A stretch of 64,000 nt of DNA from Unio delphinus (GCA_029339505.1 JAQISU010000114.1:3006001-3070000), one strand, 5' to 3'. Counted from the stretch's first letter, positions 40,831 to 52,536 are shown. The notes: generated from the sequence alone by a model not told the origin. Numbers and translations are program-made.

Positions 40831-41032
40831 CTTGTAGTTTTACCCTACCTATACGCGAGAGCACAAGGAACATACCCTGTTCTTGCTTGTAACTGATTTA
40901 GAAAAAACCTACTAGTACTAATCTTAAATTTAATTCCTCTAAGTTACTTGACGCTGCATCTTGCTTTCATAATGTTGCTAACGGAATGAGGAGTCTACCT
41001 TGGATATTGGTGGCTTACACCATCTATTCTAA

Positions 41033-41257
41033 GGGGGCCGAGTGGAATGTGCTCTCCGTTACGGATCACTGCCATCTCACCTCTGTCTGCGTGGGTTCGA
41101 ATCTCAGTTTCAGCCAATGTGGGTATGTGAGAAAGCTTGCCAGTAGCTTCTCGTGGGTCGGTGGTTCTTTCAGGGGGTTTTCCCGGGTTCTTACTCCACC
41201 ATTAATACTGGCCGCCATGCGCTGAAACATGGCATTAAACCCTACTACAACTACAAC
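41033..41257 (+). mobile_element. SINE family 1 copy with internally shortened tRNA head
   Basis: It starts GGGGGCCGAGTGG, then jumps to GTGCTCTCCGTTACGGATCA, so part of the A-box region is deleted. Otherwise it follows 38888-39144 closely through GTGGGTTCGAATCTC, GAAAGCTTGCCAGTAGCTTC and TTAATACTGGCCGCCATG to GGCATTAAACCC plus an AC-rich tail. An imperfect repeat (ACCATCTATTCTA / ACCAACTATTATA) may be its target duplication. Confidence 0.85.
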
Positions 41258-41879
41258 CAACTATTATATACATTAATGCATTGCCGAATTACCCATTAAC
41301 CACACAAAGCACGTGCTTAGGGAACCAGCCAAACAGGGGCACCAGCAAATAAATTCAAATGAACTGTTGAAGATAAAACGGAATGAATTATATATGATCA
41401 CTTTGATCTGCATGTACAATTATTTTGGTTTGGAATAATGTGGTCACAGTAGCATTTTCACACCTGTTTAGCTTTCTGATATTGTTTTTAAGTTTCGTAT
41501 TTTGTAGGAGTGGGGAGGTTTTACCAAAATATTTTCAGTGCTCAGGACCCTGGAAGGTCTTAGTCCGATACTGCTTTAATGGAACGCGATTAAACGAAAT
41601 GGGAAAGAAACGTACTTATTTCCTTTATTTTTTTCAAATTATTGAGTCTTATATAAATTTTTTAAATAATTATTCCAATAAATGCCAATTTACATTAAAT
41701 AAAACGAATAATTTTAATTAGCTTAGATACATATTGTCAATAAAAAGTAATTACCTATCTATATAGCACTTCCAAAGTCCTTGATTGATACTGTTATTAC
41801 GTAATTACGAATTTTACCTAGATGTTACAGTAGGTAGTAGGTACATTCTCATTGCGTGACGCATAATAGAAGGAAGTTC
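41258..41879. other. Non-coding interval
   Basis: A 98-codon frame at 41425-41721 is hydrophobic and A+T-rich with no recognised domain. It was judged to be chance. Confidence 0.4.
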
Positions 41880-42094
41880 TTAAAGTGCCATAACAGTATA
41901 TCGACACTTATCCAATTTACTAGTATTTCTTGGTTAATGAGAATATATATTCAAAATACGAATGTAAAAAATCCCATTGAAAAATTTTAAGTAATAACTG
42001 CATGGGAGCCGATCTAATATCGCATTTGCACCTGTTTACGATAATAACAGAACGCAACTGCCGACCACTTCCTGTATTTAGTGAAAACAAAGCG

Positions 42095-42115
42095 TGACGT
42101 CACATTATGAACACT
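42095..42115 (+). promoter_or_regulatory. CRE-like motif in the left inverted repeat
   Basis: TGACGTCA, the palindromic cAMP-response (CREB/ATF) element, lies about 110 bp upstream of the first possible ATG of the ballast gene. It is in the best conserved block of the inverted repeat. The mirror copy is at 43918-43938, downstream of the gene. Either a promoter element or a transposase-binding site is possible. Confidence 0.4.
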
Positions 42116-42208
42116 TGTAAAAAATGGTAGAGTCGGTATCGTCACATCACGAAAAAGTCTTCAGAAACTCAACACGAAAGTTGCGATTTTGAAGGAAGTA
42201 AATTGTCA

Positions 42209-43137
42209 ATGTCCTGCGGGTCTTAGCCATTCGAAGATGGTGATTTAATAAGCTCAGAATATTATGATAATGGTGTACAAGTGGCTGCCGGCACCCAAAC
42301 TAATCCGAACCAGTTTGAACCCTATGTTTCCAATACCGACGAATCCGAAGCTGCAGATGAAGATTACGAAGAAGAACGACGAGATAGATTGACGGACAGT
42401 TCATGGTAATTGTTTTCTGAATATGTCTACGGCCTAAGTTACGATAAATATATGTATCCGACGATATTTGCAGTAGTGTTCCACAGTATCATATTCGTTT
42501 ACAAATGAATATTTCTCAACTGTAATAAAGGATGTAAAAGTGTATTGCATTTCATGGGTAGAGACGTATTTATACGTTGATAAGTAAAAGGTACATTGAA
42601 CAACAGTTGCAAGCTTCGAAAACCTGTGAAAAATTTATACGATTTAGAAGTAATTAAGATCCCTAGGAGAGGATGTCCTCTTTTGCACAACTGTTGAAAC
42701 AGGCATGATATTTACTGATACATGATAGCAAAATTGAATTCATATTTTGTACACTGTATTATAAGTTAAAATGTCTAATTTCATTTATGTATGCAAATAG
42801 TTATGTTATAAACTATGAAATAAACCCTTTTTTTTGTGGTAGTCATCTACTTGCAACTTCTATTTTCTTTCATCTCTAATTTAATTTTACAGGGCTGTAC
42901 TAAATGTTTTACCTGTTCCTGACATTAGTCAGTTTGCGTCATTGTACTGTGATGTTGATGTGTTCATAAATATAAGAATAAATTTGATAAACACAACACA
43001 ATCCATTAAAGAAAACTTATTTTAGGTGTAATTGTGGACATTGTTTGGTAATACCCACGGCAAGGGAATGTGTATATTGTTGTGACATAGAGAAGGTCAA
43101 ACGTGTCTGCAATGAATACCAGGCATACAATGTATAA
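42209..43137 (+). pseudogene. P2X7 ballast-domain (P2RX7_C-like) gene, two exons, probably damaged
   Basis: Exon 1 (42227-42405) encodes an acidic stretch with NQFEPYVSNTDESEAADEDY, then RRDRLTDSS. A donor (TCATG|GTAATTG) and an acceptor (TTATTTTAG at 43025) join in frame to give SWCNCGHCLVIPTARECVYC, then CDIEKVKRVCNEYQAYN. The W-C-x-C-x-x-C ... P-T-x-x-E-C-x-x-C-C pattern is the zinc-binding cysteine core of the P2X7 C-terminal 'ballast' domain (Pfam P2RX7_C), which also exists as stand-alone genes in many invertebrates. Signs of damage: from the only nearby ATG (42209) a TAG comes after five codons, although a TCTTAG acceptor at that place could bypass it. After AYN the frame stops at 43135, while the +1 frame gives ITHHPLFSKMSE, resembling the family's CITxHP motif. 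A further weak piece may lie at 43700-43790. Confidence 0.75.
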
Positions 43138-43418
43138 CACACCATCCATTGTTCAGTAAAATGTCTGAGTAATTTTTCATGTTCTTTTGTTTTCATGATC
43201 TATGCATGACAGCATAGTATTGGGATTATTAATACAGAAAATAAATAAACCACTTTTTCCAGTCATTTTATGCCACCTTCATTGATTGAACCCCTCTTTT
43301 TGAGGCCTACACTTTCTAACCTTTATACCACAGTGATACTGATAAGTCATGCCCAAAGAAAACAACTACATATACATGTTCAAATATTGTTTTATTTCAG
43401 CTTTTGTGTCATTAATGG

Positions 43419-43420
<2 letters not shown>

Positions 43421-43486
<66 letters not shown>
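43421..43486. repeat. (TA)n microsatellite inside the TTAA element
   Basis: About 33 TA units. Confidence 0.97.
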
Positions 43487-43488
<2 letters not shown>

Positions 43489-43917
43489 TGATGCTTTCGT
43501 GTTGAAGGTTATGATGCCTTTGTTTACTTTGGTTTGGTTGTCAGTTTCCTCCACACAGTTTGACTTTCTTTGGTGCCATACACATATGCTCAATCTCAAA
43601 TATATACGTAAAAGGGAAGCATTCGGGTATGAAATGAAAGGAGCAGAGGGCAGAAAACTCAGTCGGACTATCCTAATTTTCTCTTTTGATTTTTACAAAG
43701 TCTGTCCACCTACGACGAAGTGATTGGTCCTTCGGGAAGGAATGCATGGAAAACCCAGCAGCATTTGTATTCCCATAATTTGCTGCAACACACCTGACCC
43801 CGCTTACCTTGCTTGTACCTCCACGATGTGCTTTTGGTATGATTGGGATGATAAAATAACTAATATGTAACGGAAAACCTGCTTTGTTTATGTTTCGATA
43901 GAAACGGAAGTAAGACG

Positions 43918-43938
43918 AGTGTTCATAATGTGACGTCA
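43918..43938 (-). promoter_or_regulatory. CRE-like motif in the right inverted repeat
   Basis: Inverted copy of 42095-42115, including the TGACGTCA core. Confidence 0.4.
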
Positions 43939-44138
43939 GACGATCTATACACTCCGGAAATTACCGAGCGATAAAATCGGTCCGATGTGTAATATTTTCG
44001 AAAACACACCTGAGCGTATTTCTCACTTATTATGGAGAATTTTTCCATCGGATTTGTTTATACCGCTTCAAGACTTTATTTTCTATTCAAATAATACTAA
44101 ATTTGATTTACGTTATCTACACTGGTATGGCACTTTAA

Positions 44139-45124
44139 GCGTTTGTTCATAACGCCAGAAAGGAACTACTTTTTTTTTCTTTTCAAAGATAAATTTTGAA
44201 TATGACCTCTGCATGGAAGATATACATATAAGACTATAAATATACATATATTATTATAATCGGTACAATATTAGATCATGCTAACTTATTAGTCGTTCAG
44301 AAAAAAAAAAGGTGTTCCATACACTAAACGCAAATCAACACCAAAAAGGACCCAAAGATTTCGGCCGTATATGTTTTAAACTTGTGATTTTAGATTGAAT
44401 TGATTTAACAAATCATTGGTTAGAGATGATTTCTTTATAACGAAATAATACAATCACTACTTTCGGGATTTAGCTTTCAAATATCGAAAATTAATTACTT
44501 TTGTAATGAATGCGCTTTTGGTGCTTCTCATCCCAGTTTAGTTTCCCAAAAATTGAAAGTGCTTTATCCAAAGAAAATCACCCTTGAATGATGTATCTAT
44601 TTGGTAAATTTGTTATTATCTAAATACCTTTTAATTTATAATGCTTCATCATACCATTAACACCTGACTAAAGTATAAAGCAAATTTAATAATCTCAATA
44701 GCGCACATTAAGCCTTGCATTACCGCACACGACTATGTACATTATTTTTTGTCACTTTTCAATGTCCATTTTCTTTCATTCAAAATTAATCAAAATACCG
44801 TAATTGCAAAAACGCATAACAAAAACTCCACCATCGCACACACGCTTAATGACCGTTCAGTTAGTGAAGTTTAATCAATTAACATATACTTGAAAATTTA
44901 ACTTTAGTTTGGTTCGTTACTCATTGGTAAGCTATACGTTTGGTTTACATGTCGGCTCTTCCCCACCCAATTATTATAGAACGTAATATGTCACATAATT
45001 GGGGTCACATTTACACTGCAAAACACACATGCAGTTCTGACATTGAATATACGCGTGGGATATAAAGTCAGCGCAGCCATGCGTTTATTGACATCAGTAC
45101 ACTTATTGGCACTCAGATAGTGTC
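44139..45124. other. Non-coding interval
   Basis: Nothing recognised. Confidence 0.5.
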
Positions 45125-45181
45125 ATGCATATTATTATTATTTTTATTATTATTATTCCTATATTATTATTGGTATTATTA

Positions 45182-45267
<86 letters not shown>

Positions 45268-45720
45268 ATTCTATTATTATATTCCATTCTATTACATTAA
45301 ATTATATTATATTATATTATATTATATTATATTATATTATATTATATTATATTATATTATATTATATTATATTATATTATATTATATTATATTATATTAT
45401 ATTATATTATATTATATTATATTATATTATATTATGTTATGTTATGTTATATTATGTTATGTTATGTTATGTTATGTTATGTTATGTTATGTTATGTTAT
45501 TTTATGTTATGCTATGCTATGCTATGCTATGCTATATTATATTATATTATATTATATTATATTATATTATATTATATTATATTATATTATATTATATTAT
45601 ATTATATTATATTATATTATATTATATTATATTATATTATATTATATTATATTATATTATATTATCGTTGTCATTGTCATTGTCATTATTATTATTATTA
45701 GTAGTAGTAGTAGTAGTAGT
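45125..45720. repeat. (AAT)n plus ATTAT pentanucleotide array with variant blocks
   Basis: (AAT)n at about 45183-45250 is followed by an ATTAT pentamer array (about 45300-45433). Then comes a block of ATGTT-type pentamers (45433-45508), a short GCTAT block (45508-45533), and ATTAT again to 45665. (TCATTG)n, (ATT)n and (AGT)n end the array. The long apparent protein frames here are artefacts of the repeat. Confidence 0.97.
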
Positions 45721-46436
45721 CACATGGAAAAATTGATAGATTGGTTTACATGAATCGAAAATAATGAAAAACATACAGTAAAAAGTTTAATATTTTTAAT
45801 GTTAACACTAATGTAAATTTCAATTCATTAAACTAGTTTCATCCATATGTTTGTAACGTTTCCGTCTTAGTAAAAGAGATGTTTAATTGGATTTAGCTAC
45901 GTTATCTATTGTATGACCTTCCTCGATCTTAAAACCGGTTGGAGTGAGTAGATAGAATATCAATAGGGAACTGGGAAGAAATAATGCAAGACAATCATTT
46001 CTTTCTTCAGTCAGAAACTTCGAATTACATTAACGTTACCCTTTGAAAAAAATGCTTTTTCAAAATTCAACACTTCAGAATGTTTATCAAGTAGCTAACA
46101 CGAATGAAAAATAAAATTAAGTTCTTGAAGTAAATGTAAAATACTTGTTGTTTAGATTTTAGAAGTGATAACACTCTTTTTTTCCGATGTAACATTTGAA
46201 CATGAGAAATGTCAAATGCGGTTAATTTCTCAATATTAGTCTTGGAAAAAAGATATAAAAACGGTATTGAATCAAGACCCAGATAAAGAAACATTATGAA
46301 CATTTCGCGTTATACTTGACTTTTACTTTTTATTTTTATTTCTATAAATACTTGTATTGCCGTCTTACCGGTATATTTTTGTACATTTTTATTTTTTTTT
46401 AAAAAAACACTTTTTTTGGCAAAAGTCAGGACGTAA
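45721..46436. other. Non-coding interval
   Basis: Nothing recognised. Confidence 0.5.
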
Positions 46437-46789
46437 TATTTTGAGCTGAGACGCATCGGCTCCATTCGCAGATATATTTCAGTTGATGCCACTAAAACGC
46501 TTGTGTGTTTATTAGTACTTTCAAGACTGGACTATTGTAACTCAGTTCTGTCTGGTTCGTCTCAATATCTACTCCAGAAACTTTAAAAGTTCAAAACCTA
46601 ATACTGTCTCCAGCCTTAAATATTTTCAGCATTTTTTGTTTTCTAAAATTTCATGATGTTTGTTTTTGTTTTTTATTTTATGTAATTATATCATTATAAA
46701 TGTTGTAAAGCGCTTATAACTTCTAAAGATTAGGCGCTATACAAAGTCCTTATTATTACTATTGTTATTATTATTATTATTATTATTAT

Positions 46790-46827
<38 letters not shown>

Positions 46828-46854
46828 TCATTATTTATTATTATTTATTATTAT

Positions 46855-46886
<32 letters not shown>

Positions 46887-46899
46887 TCATTATTTATTA

Positions 46900-46949
<50 letters not shown>

Positions 46950-46953
46950 ATTA

Positions 46954-46988
<35 letters not shown>

Positions 46989-46990
46989 GC
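46437..46990 (+). mobile_element. CR1/L2-type LINE, 5'-truncated 3' end with (ATT)n tail
   Basis: The frame from 46443 reads ELRRIGSIRRYISVDATKTL, VCLLVLSRLDYCNSVLSGSS, QYLLQKL, then TAA. The RLDYCNSxLSG motif marks the end of reverse transcriptase in CR1/L2/Rex-related LINEs. The 3' UTR follows, with the typical AAGCGCTTATAAC and AGGCGCTATACAAAGTCC, then an (ATT)n tail mixed with (AGT)n blocks (46747-46990). A 5' truncation and an in-frame stop make it inactive. The long ATT/AGT microsatellite is the expanded LINE tail. Confidence 0.85.
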
Positions 46991-48323
46991 ACTGTTGAGA
47001 AACTCTTCAAATTTAATTAAGTTCTAAAATTTTCCTCATACATAAAGCAAGATTATTCACACTAAGAAATTAAAAAAGCCATGACCGTAGACATTCTTGA
47101 GTCCAAAATAAGCAAGCAGAAGGTTGTTCAAAGTCTGAATTCGAGAAAAGAATTGAAATGTTAAGTGAAATGTGGGCCTGAAATTGTAAGAGTAACACAC
47201 GCTAATTGCATTCAAATTAATCACCTTAAGTGGAATCTTTTATTTTCTGTTAGAACGAGTCCTCCAAGATAATCTGACCGAACACCCACCAACATGAACC
47301 TATCTTTGATTTTTTTTGTTTCCTTTTTTGTAATATACTCGCTTATAAAACGTTCAAGAAACTTTGTTTTGATTCGTCCCAACAACCTTGAAAATATAAC
47401 CACGCGCAAACTTCAATAATTCACAAAGTATAAAAATCTGTCAAATATGTGCCAAATACTCAAATCTGGTTTCAAAGCACTTATTCATAATAAGCAAACC
47501 TGCACACAACGTTTGATACATATAAATGTTTTTAGAAAGGTAAAAAAAACATTTAAAAGTCACAGTTTGCAAAGCAGTGCAATGAATAACGCTTTACCAT
47601 TTTTTATACCATTAAAGAGCCAACCAATACAAATGCTTGTGAAATTCTTAAACGGTGACCATGACTAGCAGAAAATCAAGGAGAGTAAAATCTGTCATGT
47701 AGGTAACTTTGTACGGACCTCTTACTGTCAGTTTTTTTTTTCCATCATACCATCAAAATATATGTAATATGCCAGAGTAGACTTTAGCAGACATATTCAC
47801 GTCTATCTTTTCTTGTGGGACAGATACTCTCAGAGTCTCATTCATTAAACACATTCAGTTATCTGTGGTTTGGAACCAAAAATATGGCAACGGATTATCA
47901 TCATATATGAAGTTTACCAATATAAATAATATAATGTACTTTATAGCAATGACATTTCTAAACAATTTATGAAATGTGTGGAATAATTTCTATATGATAT
48001 GAACCTGGGATGAAGTTATTCTATTTATAATCACCTTCGCATATTGATAAGTTGATTATTTTCGTTAATAGCTTATATTTTTCGTCAGAGTGACTAAATC
48101 AGTATAATAAAAATTAATGATTTAAAACATGATTTAGAGCACTTCAAACACTTGGCTAACTATGCTATTTACATGAACGCTAAGCAATTAACCAGCTCGT
48201 GGAAATTAAAGTGGGATATAAACTAAGCGAAATGACGAACCAACAAGATCCAATTAAATTTAAAAAAATATATTTGCAGTTGATTTAAGTCATTATTCCG
48301 TTTTAGTAACAGTATAAGCGATT

Positions 48324-48327
<4 letters not shown>
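46991..48327. other. Non-coding interval
   Basis: Nothing recognised; a 73-codon frame at 47447-47668 is unassigned. Confidence 0.5.

Positions 48328-48396
<69 letters not shown>
48328..48396. repeat. (CT)n microsatellite
   Basis: About 34 CT units. Confidence 0.97.
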
Positions 48397-48400
<4 letters not shown>

Positions 48401-48517
48401 GGTTTAACTTAACGTCTAACATCAATCAAAACTGCAGATATATCGTTGGATGACACAAATAAAATCATTTAATCTCGTGATCTCAGATTTTAGCCCGTAT
48501 TTCCGTATTTCGTTATC

Positions 48518-48519
<2 letters not shown>

Positions 48520-48594
<75 letters not shown>
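48520..48594. repeat. (TA)n microsatellite
   Basis: About 37 TA units. Confidence 0.97.
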
Positions 48595-48600
<6 letters not shown>

Positions 48601-50352
48601 TGATAAATCCCAAGGAAGTTGCACACGTATCGTTACGACGAATGATACTCTTGTCGGTTACTTGGTGTCATCTCTGTTTCAATGTTTTAATCCAGCTCAA
48701 ATATTTCTTTTCTCTTGCAATCTTTGTTTCTGCGTACTTTGTCCGTTATTTATGAGAGGATATGAGTCACAGAAATCAGAAAGGATTGTGATGAAATTGT
48801 GTACCATAGTACATTCATTTAGAAAAAGAGCAATATTAATATTTTGTATCGTTATTTTCATACGTTACTAATGATTAATGTGTGGAAACTCATTGATCTA
48901 GAATCAGCTAAAGACGGTCACTTGTATGTATATATACGCATCTTACTGCGCCATAATATTATAAATTATAATAATAATAAATTATAGTTATATTTAATTC
49001 ACTTGCGTACTCTTCTTATGTAAAATGTAATGACCATCCTATTTTAAAACATATTTCTGTGAATTATTTTGCTCAACGAAATTTTATTTTTCTTAATACA
49101 TTATTAAAACTGAATGTTGTGGTTTCATTTATTTCCTTTAAAGTTCATTTAACGTCGATCCATGTTGTCATGTTGTTGTCAGTTACTAGGCTTTTCCCTA
49201 TATAACCCCAGTAGTCGGGTCATATTGAAGGGCGTGAAACAAATAGAAAGAAAAGACCCCACCCAAAAGGAGAAATCAAAGGTGTATCGGAACTATTTGT
49301 ATAGTGGAGCGGCTCGAGCAGTGACACGACGAATTAAAAAGAAACGAAACTTTAATCAACCCATAATGACACTGTGTTAATTTTTTAAAAATAAAATGGA
49401 TGGATAAGTGTTGTAGTGAATACAAGCAAAAATAAAACTTCGAATAATCATGTAGAAAATGCAAGTTACTGTCTTGAAATTACCAGACAGATATTTGACT
49501 AATCTATGTTGCAAATTTAAATTACGATCTTGAAATGGACTTAACATGTTGATTTTTTTTAGATCAAGTTAAAATGGTTATGATATAGTCTTAGTTGTTC
49601 CCATGGTAATTTATAACTGACGAGAGCACGTAGAACATTCGTCGTTCAAAACTTATTAAATATTTACTATGTATTGAATTAGTATAGAAATCCACTTTTT
49701 CTAGCCATTCATAATCTGCAAAAATAGCGACGCTATTGAAGCAGTGATAGAACAACATTAACATTGTCCTGATTTCAGCTGCGTGACGTTACAGTAGCAT
49801 CGGCAACAACAGCAACACCAACAACGACAACAATGTTGACATGCTCGATGTAAAATTATTATAACCGAGGGAAAACATGCCATTATTATGGCAACTAGAA
49901 GATACATAATGGCTATAAGATACATATTTGAGATACATAATGGCTATAAGATACATATTTGAGATACATAATGGCTATTCAACTGTAGAATATAGCGCAA
50001 TCAGTCATGTAGTTTATTAACTTGCAAACTTGATGCAATATCGCGCCGTTTTGTTTTATGTAGGGATTAAGTGTCTTGTCATTAATTGTTAAGGAATGGT
50101 CACTAGAGTGTCTTTACAAAGAAAAAACAATTGTGCCATTCCTTCCTGGGTAAGTGTTCGTAAGGATGGAAGAGTGGATATGATTTCTTATTAGACGCTT
50201 TATTATGAAGCGATGGAAAATGTGAGCAGATCGATGAAACGATGGCGGGTCTTTTTTTAATTCTCATATTCTCATTTTCATCCAATTACAAATTGTAATT
50301 TGTTAAAGAATAAAATAAGGAACAACAGTAAACATAGATAATTTACTCGGCA

Positions 50353-50357
<5 letters not shown>
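48595..50357. other. Non-coding interval with a 31-bp triplication
   Basis: At 49901-49978 a unit containing GATACATAATGGCTATAAGA occurs about two and a half times. A 72-codon frame at 49162-49380 is basic and unassigned. No gene is supported. Confidence 0.5.

Positions 50358-50448
<91 letters not shown>
50358..50448. repeat. (TA)n microsatellite
   Basis: About 45 TA units. Confidence 0.97.
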
Positions 50449-50450
<2 letters not shown>

Positions 50451-50638
50451 TCAGTGAAATATTGTGCGTGATTCTGTATAATGAAGTCAGCGCAGCTATT
50501 CTGTGACTTATGATCTAGCATCGTACTTTATTAAGTCCCATTGGGTTCTCGAGCAAACAAAAAAAAATATTTTATAAACTAAACGTACTTGGAATATTTT
50601 GTTTTCATTTTTAGCAAACGCATTTATAAAATGTGCCC

Positions 50639-50844
50639 CAGAGGCGTAGCTGTGGGGGGGGGGGGGGCAGGGGGTACATATGTCCCCGGGCGCCATACTA
50701 GTGGGGGCGCCAAAATGGGCTTTGAAATAGGTTGTAACGGGTAATGGTGATTTTATTGATGAAAATAATGGGTTTCAGAGTTGAGTTGGGGGGGGGGGGG
50801 GTGAATATTGTCCCCGGGCGCCAAACACTCTAGCTACGCCTCTG
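50639..50844. mobile_element. hAT-type MITE, 206 bp, with 8-bp target duplication
   Basis: Inverted termini: CAGAGGCGTAGCTGTGG on the left, CAGAGGCGTAGCTAGAG on the right (minus strand). A perfect 8-bp duplication ATGTGCCC flanks it (50631-50638 and 50845-50852). The inside has two poly-G runs and two GTCCCCGGGCGCCA motifs, the second in direct orientation. CAGAGGCGTAGC ends and 8-bp duplications are typical of hAT MITEs. No coding capacity. Confidence 0.92.
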
Positions 50845-50852
50845 ATGTGCCC

Positions 50853-51251
50853 TGTACCTTATTGAATGAAAATACCTTTTGTTGTATATATTCTACATAC
50901 GCTGTACGTTTTCTTCTTTGTCCTTGATAACGAGTCGTGAGACAGAACAGCCGTAACAACGGTCAAATATGCTGCGTGCAAACTGTTTAGTAGTTAGACA
51001 CTACGGGACAGATTATAGGACATTTACCGTCACGCATGTTGTTGAAAACAATGAAAATAACATTGCATCGGGGTACTTTACTGATAAGGAGTGAATCTTC
51101 TTTTATCAGTCTATAATCTTTGAATATGCAATACAGATCCAGTAATTTAAAACTACGTTCTCGTCTTTCGTTTCGTTTTAATGTATTGTTTTGCGGTGTG
51201 CACCGGTAATTTATGACACTAACAATTAGCAGAGTTGTTATTCTTGTCTAG
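50853..51251. other. Non-coding interval
   Basis: Nothing recognised up to the candidate acceptor at 51250-51251. Confidence 0.5.
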
Positions 51252-51352
51252 AAAATATTACTGAAAGGATGACAGAAGCCGGAAATGCATTTTACAAACT
51301 GACAGAAGAAATAGCTACCTTTATAAACAAGCAATGTTATAGCTTTGCAATA
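51252..51352 (+). CDS. Candidate internal exon, unknown helical protein
   Basis: Acceptor TTATTCTTGTCTAG and donor GCAATA|GTAAGA bound a frame reading NITERMTEAGNAFYKLTEEI then ATFINKQCYSFAI. It looks helical and is less A+T-rich than its surroundings. It enters in phase 1 but leaves in phase 0, so it cannot be joined directly to the exon at 53563. It might belong to an alternative transcript or be chance. Confidence 0.25.
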
Positions 51353-52536
51353 GTAAGATGTCCTTAAAAATTGAGAGCCATGCAGCCATTTCGTACGTAT
51401 TGGCAAAGCATACTTTGTAGCGCACACTTACATATTATTCTTATAACCTGTAAAAAGTAACTTGACTTTTTATTTTATTTATCATTAACAGACAGCAAAT
51501 CTAAGCTTGATATTGAAGATTTTCAACTTTTTAATTTGAATCCACCACGAACGTATATTTGTAAAAGTGTACAGCAGCACAAGTAATCCAGTTTATCCAT
51601 TTTTGTGCCGTAACACACAGCTAATCGTAACCAATACTGACTGAAAATTATTTACTTTGGAGTTTGCATTAATATTCAGATATGTTAACACTTCCTAAGA
51701 TTTTACGTTGGTCTTTGATATATTGTGTGATATTATTTCACTAAATATATAGTTTAAATTTCAGAATATTTTTTTTTCTTGCTATTTTTCTTTTTGGTTT
51801 AAAATTATTGTGTAAAGGCGTGTTCTTTCTATTGAGGCATACATCCGGCCATATAATAAAACTTACTCTATAGTACATACCATGCTGAGATTTAATTCAA
51901 TAGTGTATGTGAATCACATAGATAGTAAATAGATGTCTACGTATTTGGATAACGTTTTTGTTGCCTCCATTATGTCCGAGAGAGTTGTCCAACAGAACGC
52001 GATAGTGTATGTAAATATTTTCCTTACGTTTATCTCAAGAGGTTGGACAAGGTTATGGCTAATACCCTCTTTAACTTTATCCCTTGATAAAACACAAGTC
52101 GCCGTCGCGACTCTGTTACTCCTATATTACATCGATTTTCTATTGAGTTTTGGATCAGGAAGACAAGCTGTGTCGCCTTGAGGGTGCCTTGTTCCAAAAT
52201 CTCTGCAATCGCTTGAGACCTATACAGAAATTCAGTTTTGTGGCTTAAATGACAAAACTCATGTGTGTATTCTGATGCTGGAGTTGTACATTTACATCAG
52301 ATAGAAACAAGCCAACTAATCACTCATCCCACATGTTCGAATGAAGTAAGGCGAATGTCAAACTCTTAAGTTACCCCATTATCCATAACAACATAATTTA
52401 TTTCCTTAAATATACCTCTTTCCAATTCACAGGAAACGTATATCATATCGATGGATGCAGCATATCTAAACGATAGAGATCGTGAGAACCGTCTGTAATT
52501 GTTTATAAGTTGAGACCAACTGCAAAAAAAACAAAA
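51353..52536. other. Non-coding interval
   Basis: An 82-codon ATG frame at 51933-52181 is hydrophobic toward its end, but has no recognised domain. No gene is supported. Confidence 0.4.

Larger units (their letters stand above)
41884..44134 (+). mobile_element. TTAA-flanked DNA-transposon-like element carrying a P2X7 ballast-domain gene
   Basis: 2251 bp bounded by TTAA on both sides (41880-41883 and 44135-44138). The outer ends are inverted repeats: AGTGCCATAACAGTATA on the left, AGTGCCATACCAGTGTAGA on the right read on the minus strand. Similarity goes on in patches for over 200 bp (GAAAAATT, CCGAT) and closes with a nearly perfect 21-bp block, TGACGTCACATTATGAACAC, at 42095-42115 and, inverted, at 43918-43938. 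TTAA targets are used by piggyBac and Kolobok transposons. No transposase is seen inside. The only coding sequence is the ballast-domain gene, plus a (TA)n array at 43421-43486. It is therefore a non-autonomous element or the decayed remains of a larger one. Confidence 0.75.

Noticed and set aside
45125..45753. 203-codon and 104-codon frames
   Set aside because: Produced by the AAT and ATTAT arrays; no coding character.
51933..52181. 82-codon ATG frame as a membrane peptide gene
   Set aside because: Only the C-terminal half is hydrophobic, no signal-peptide pattern at the start, and no promoter or splice context.
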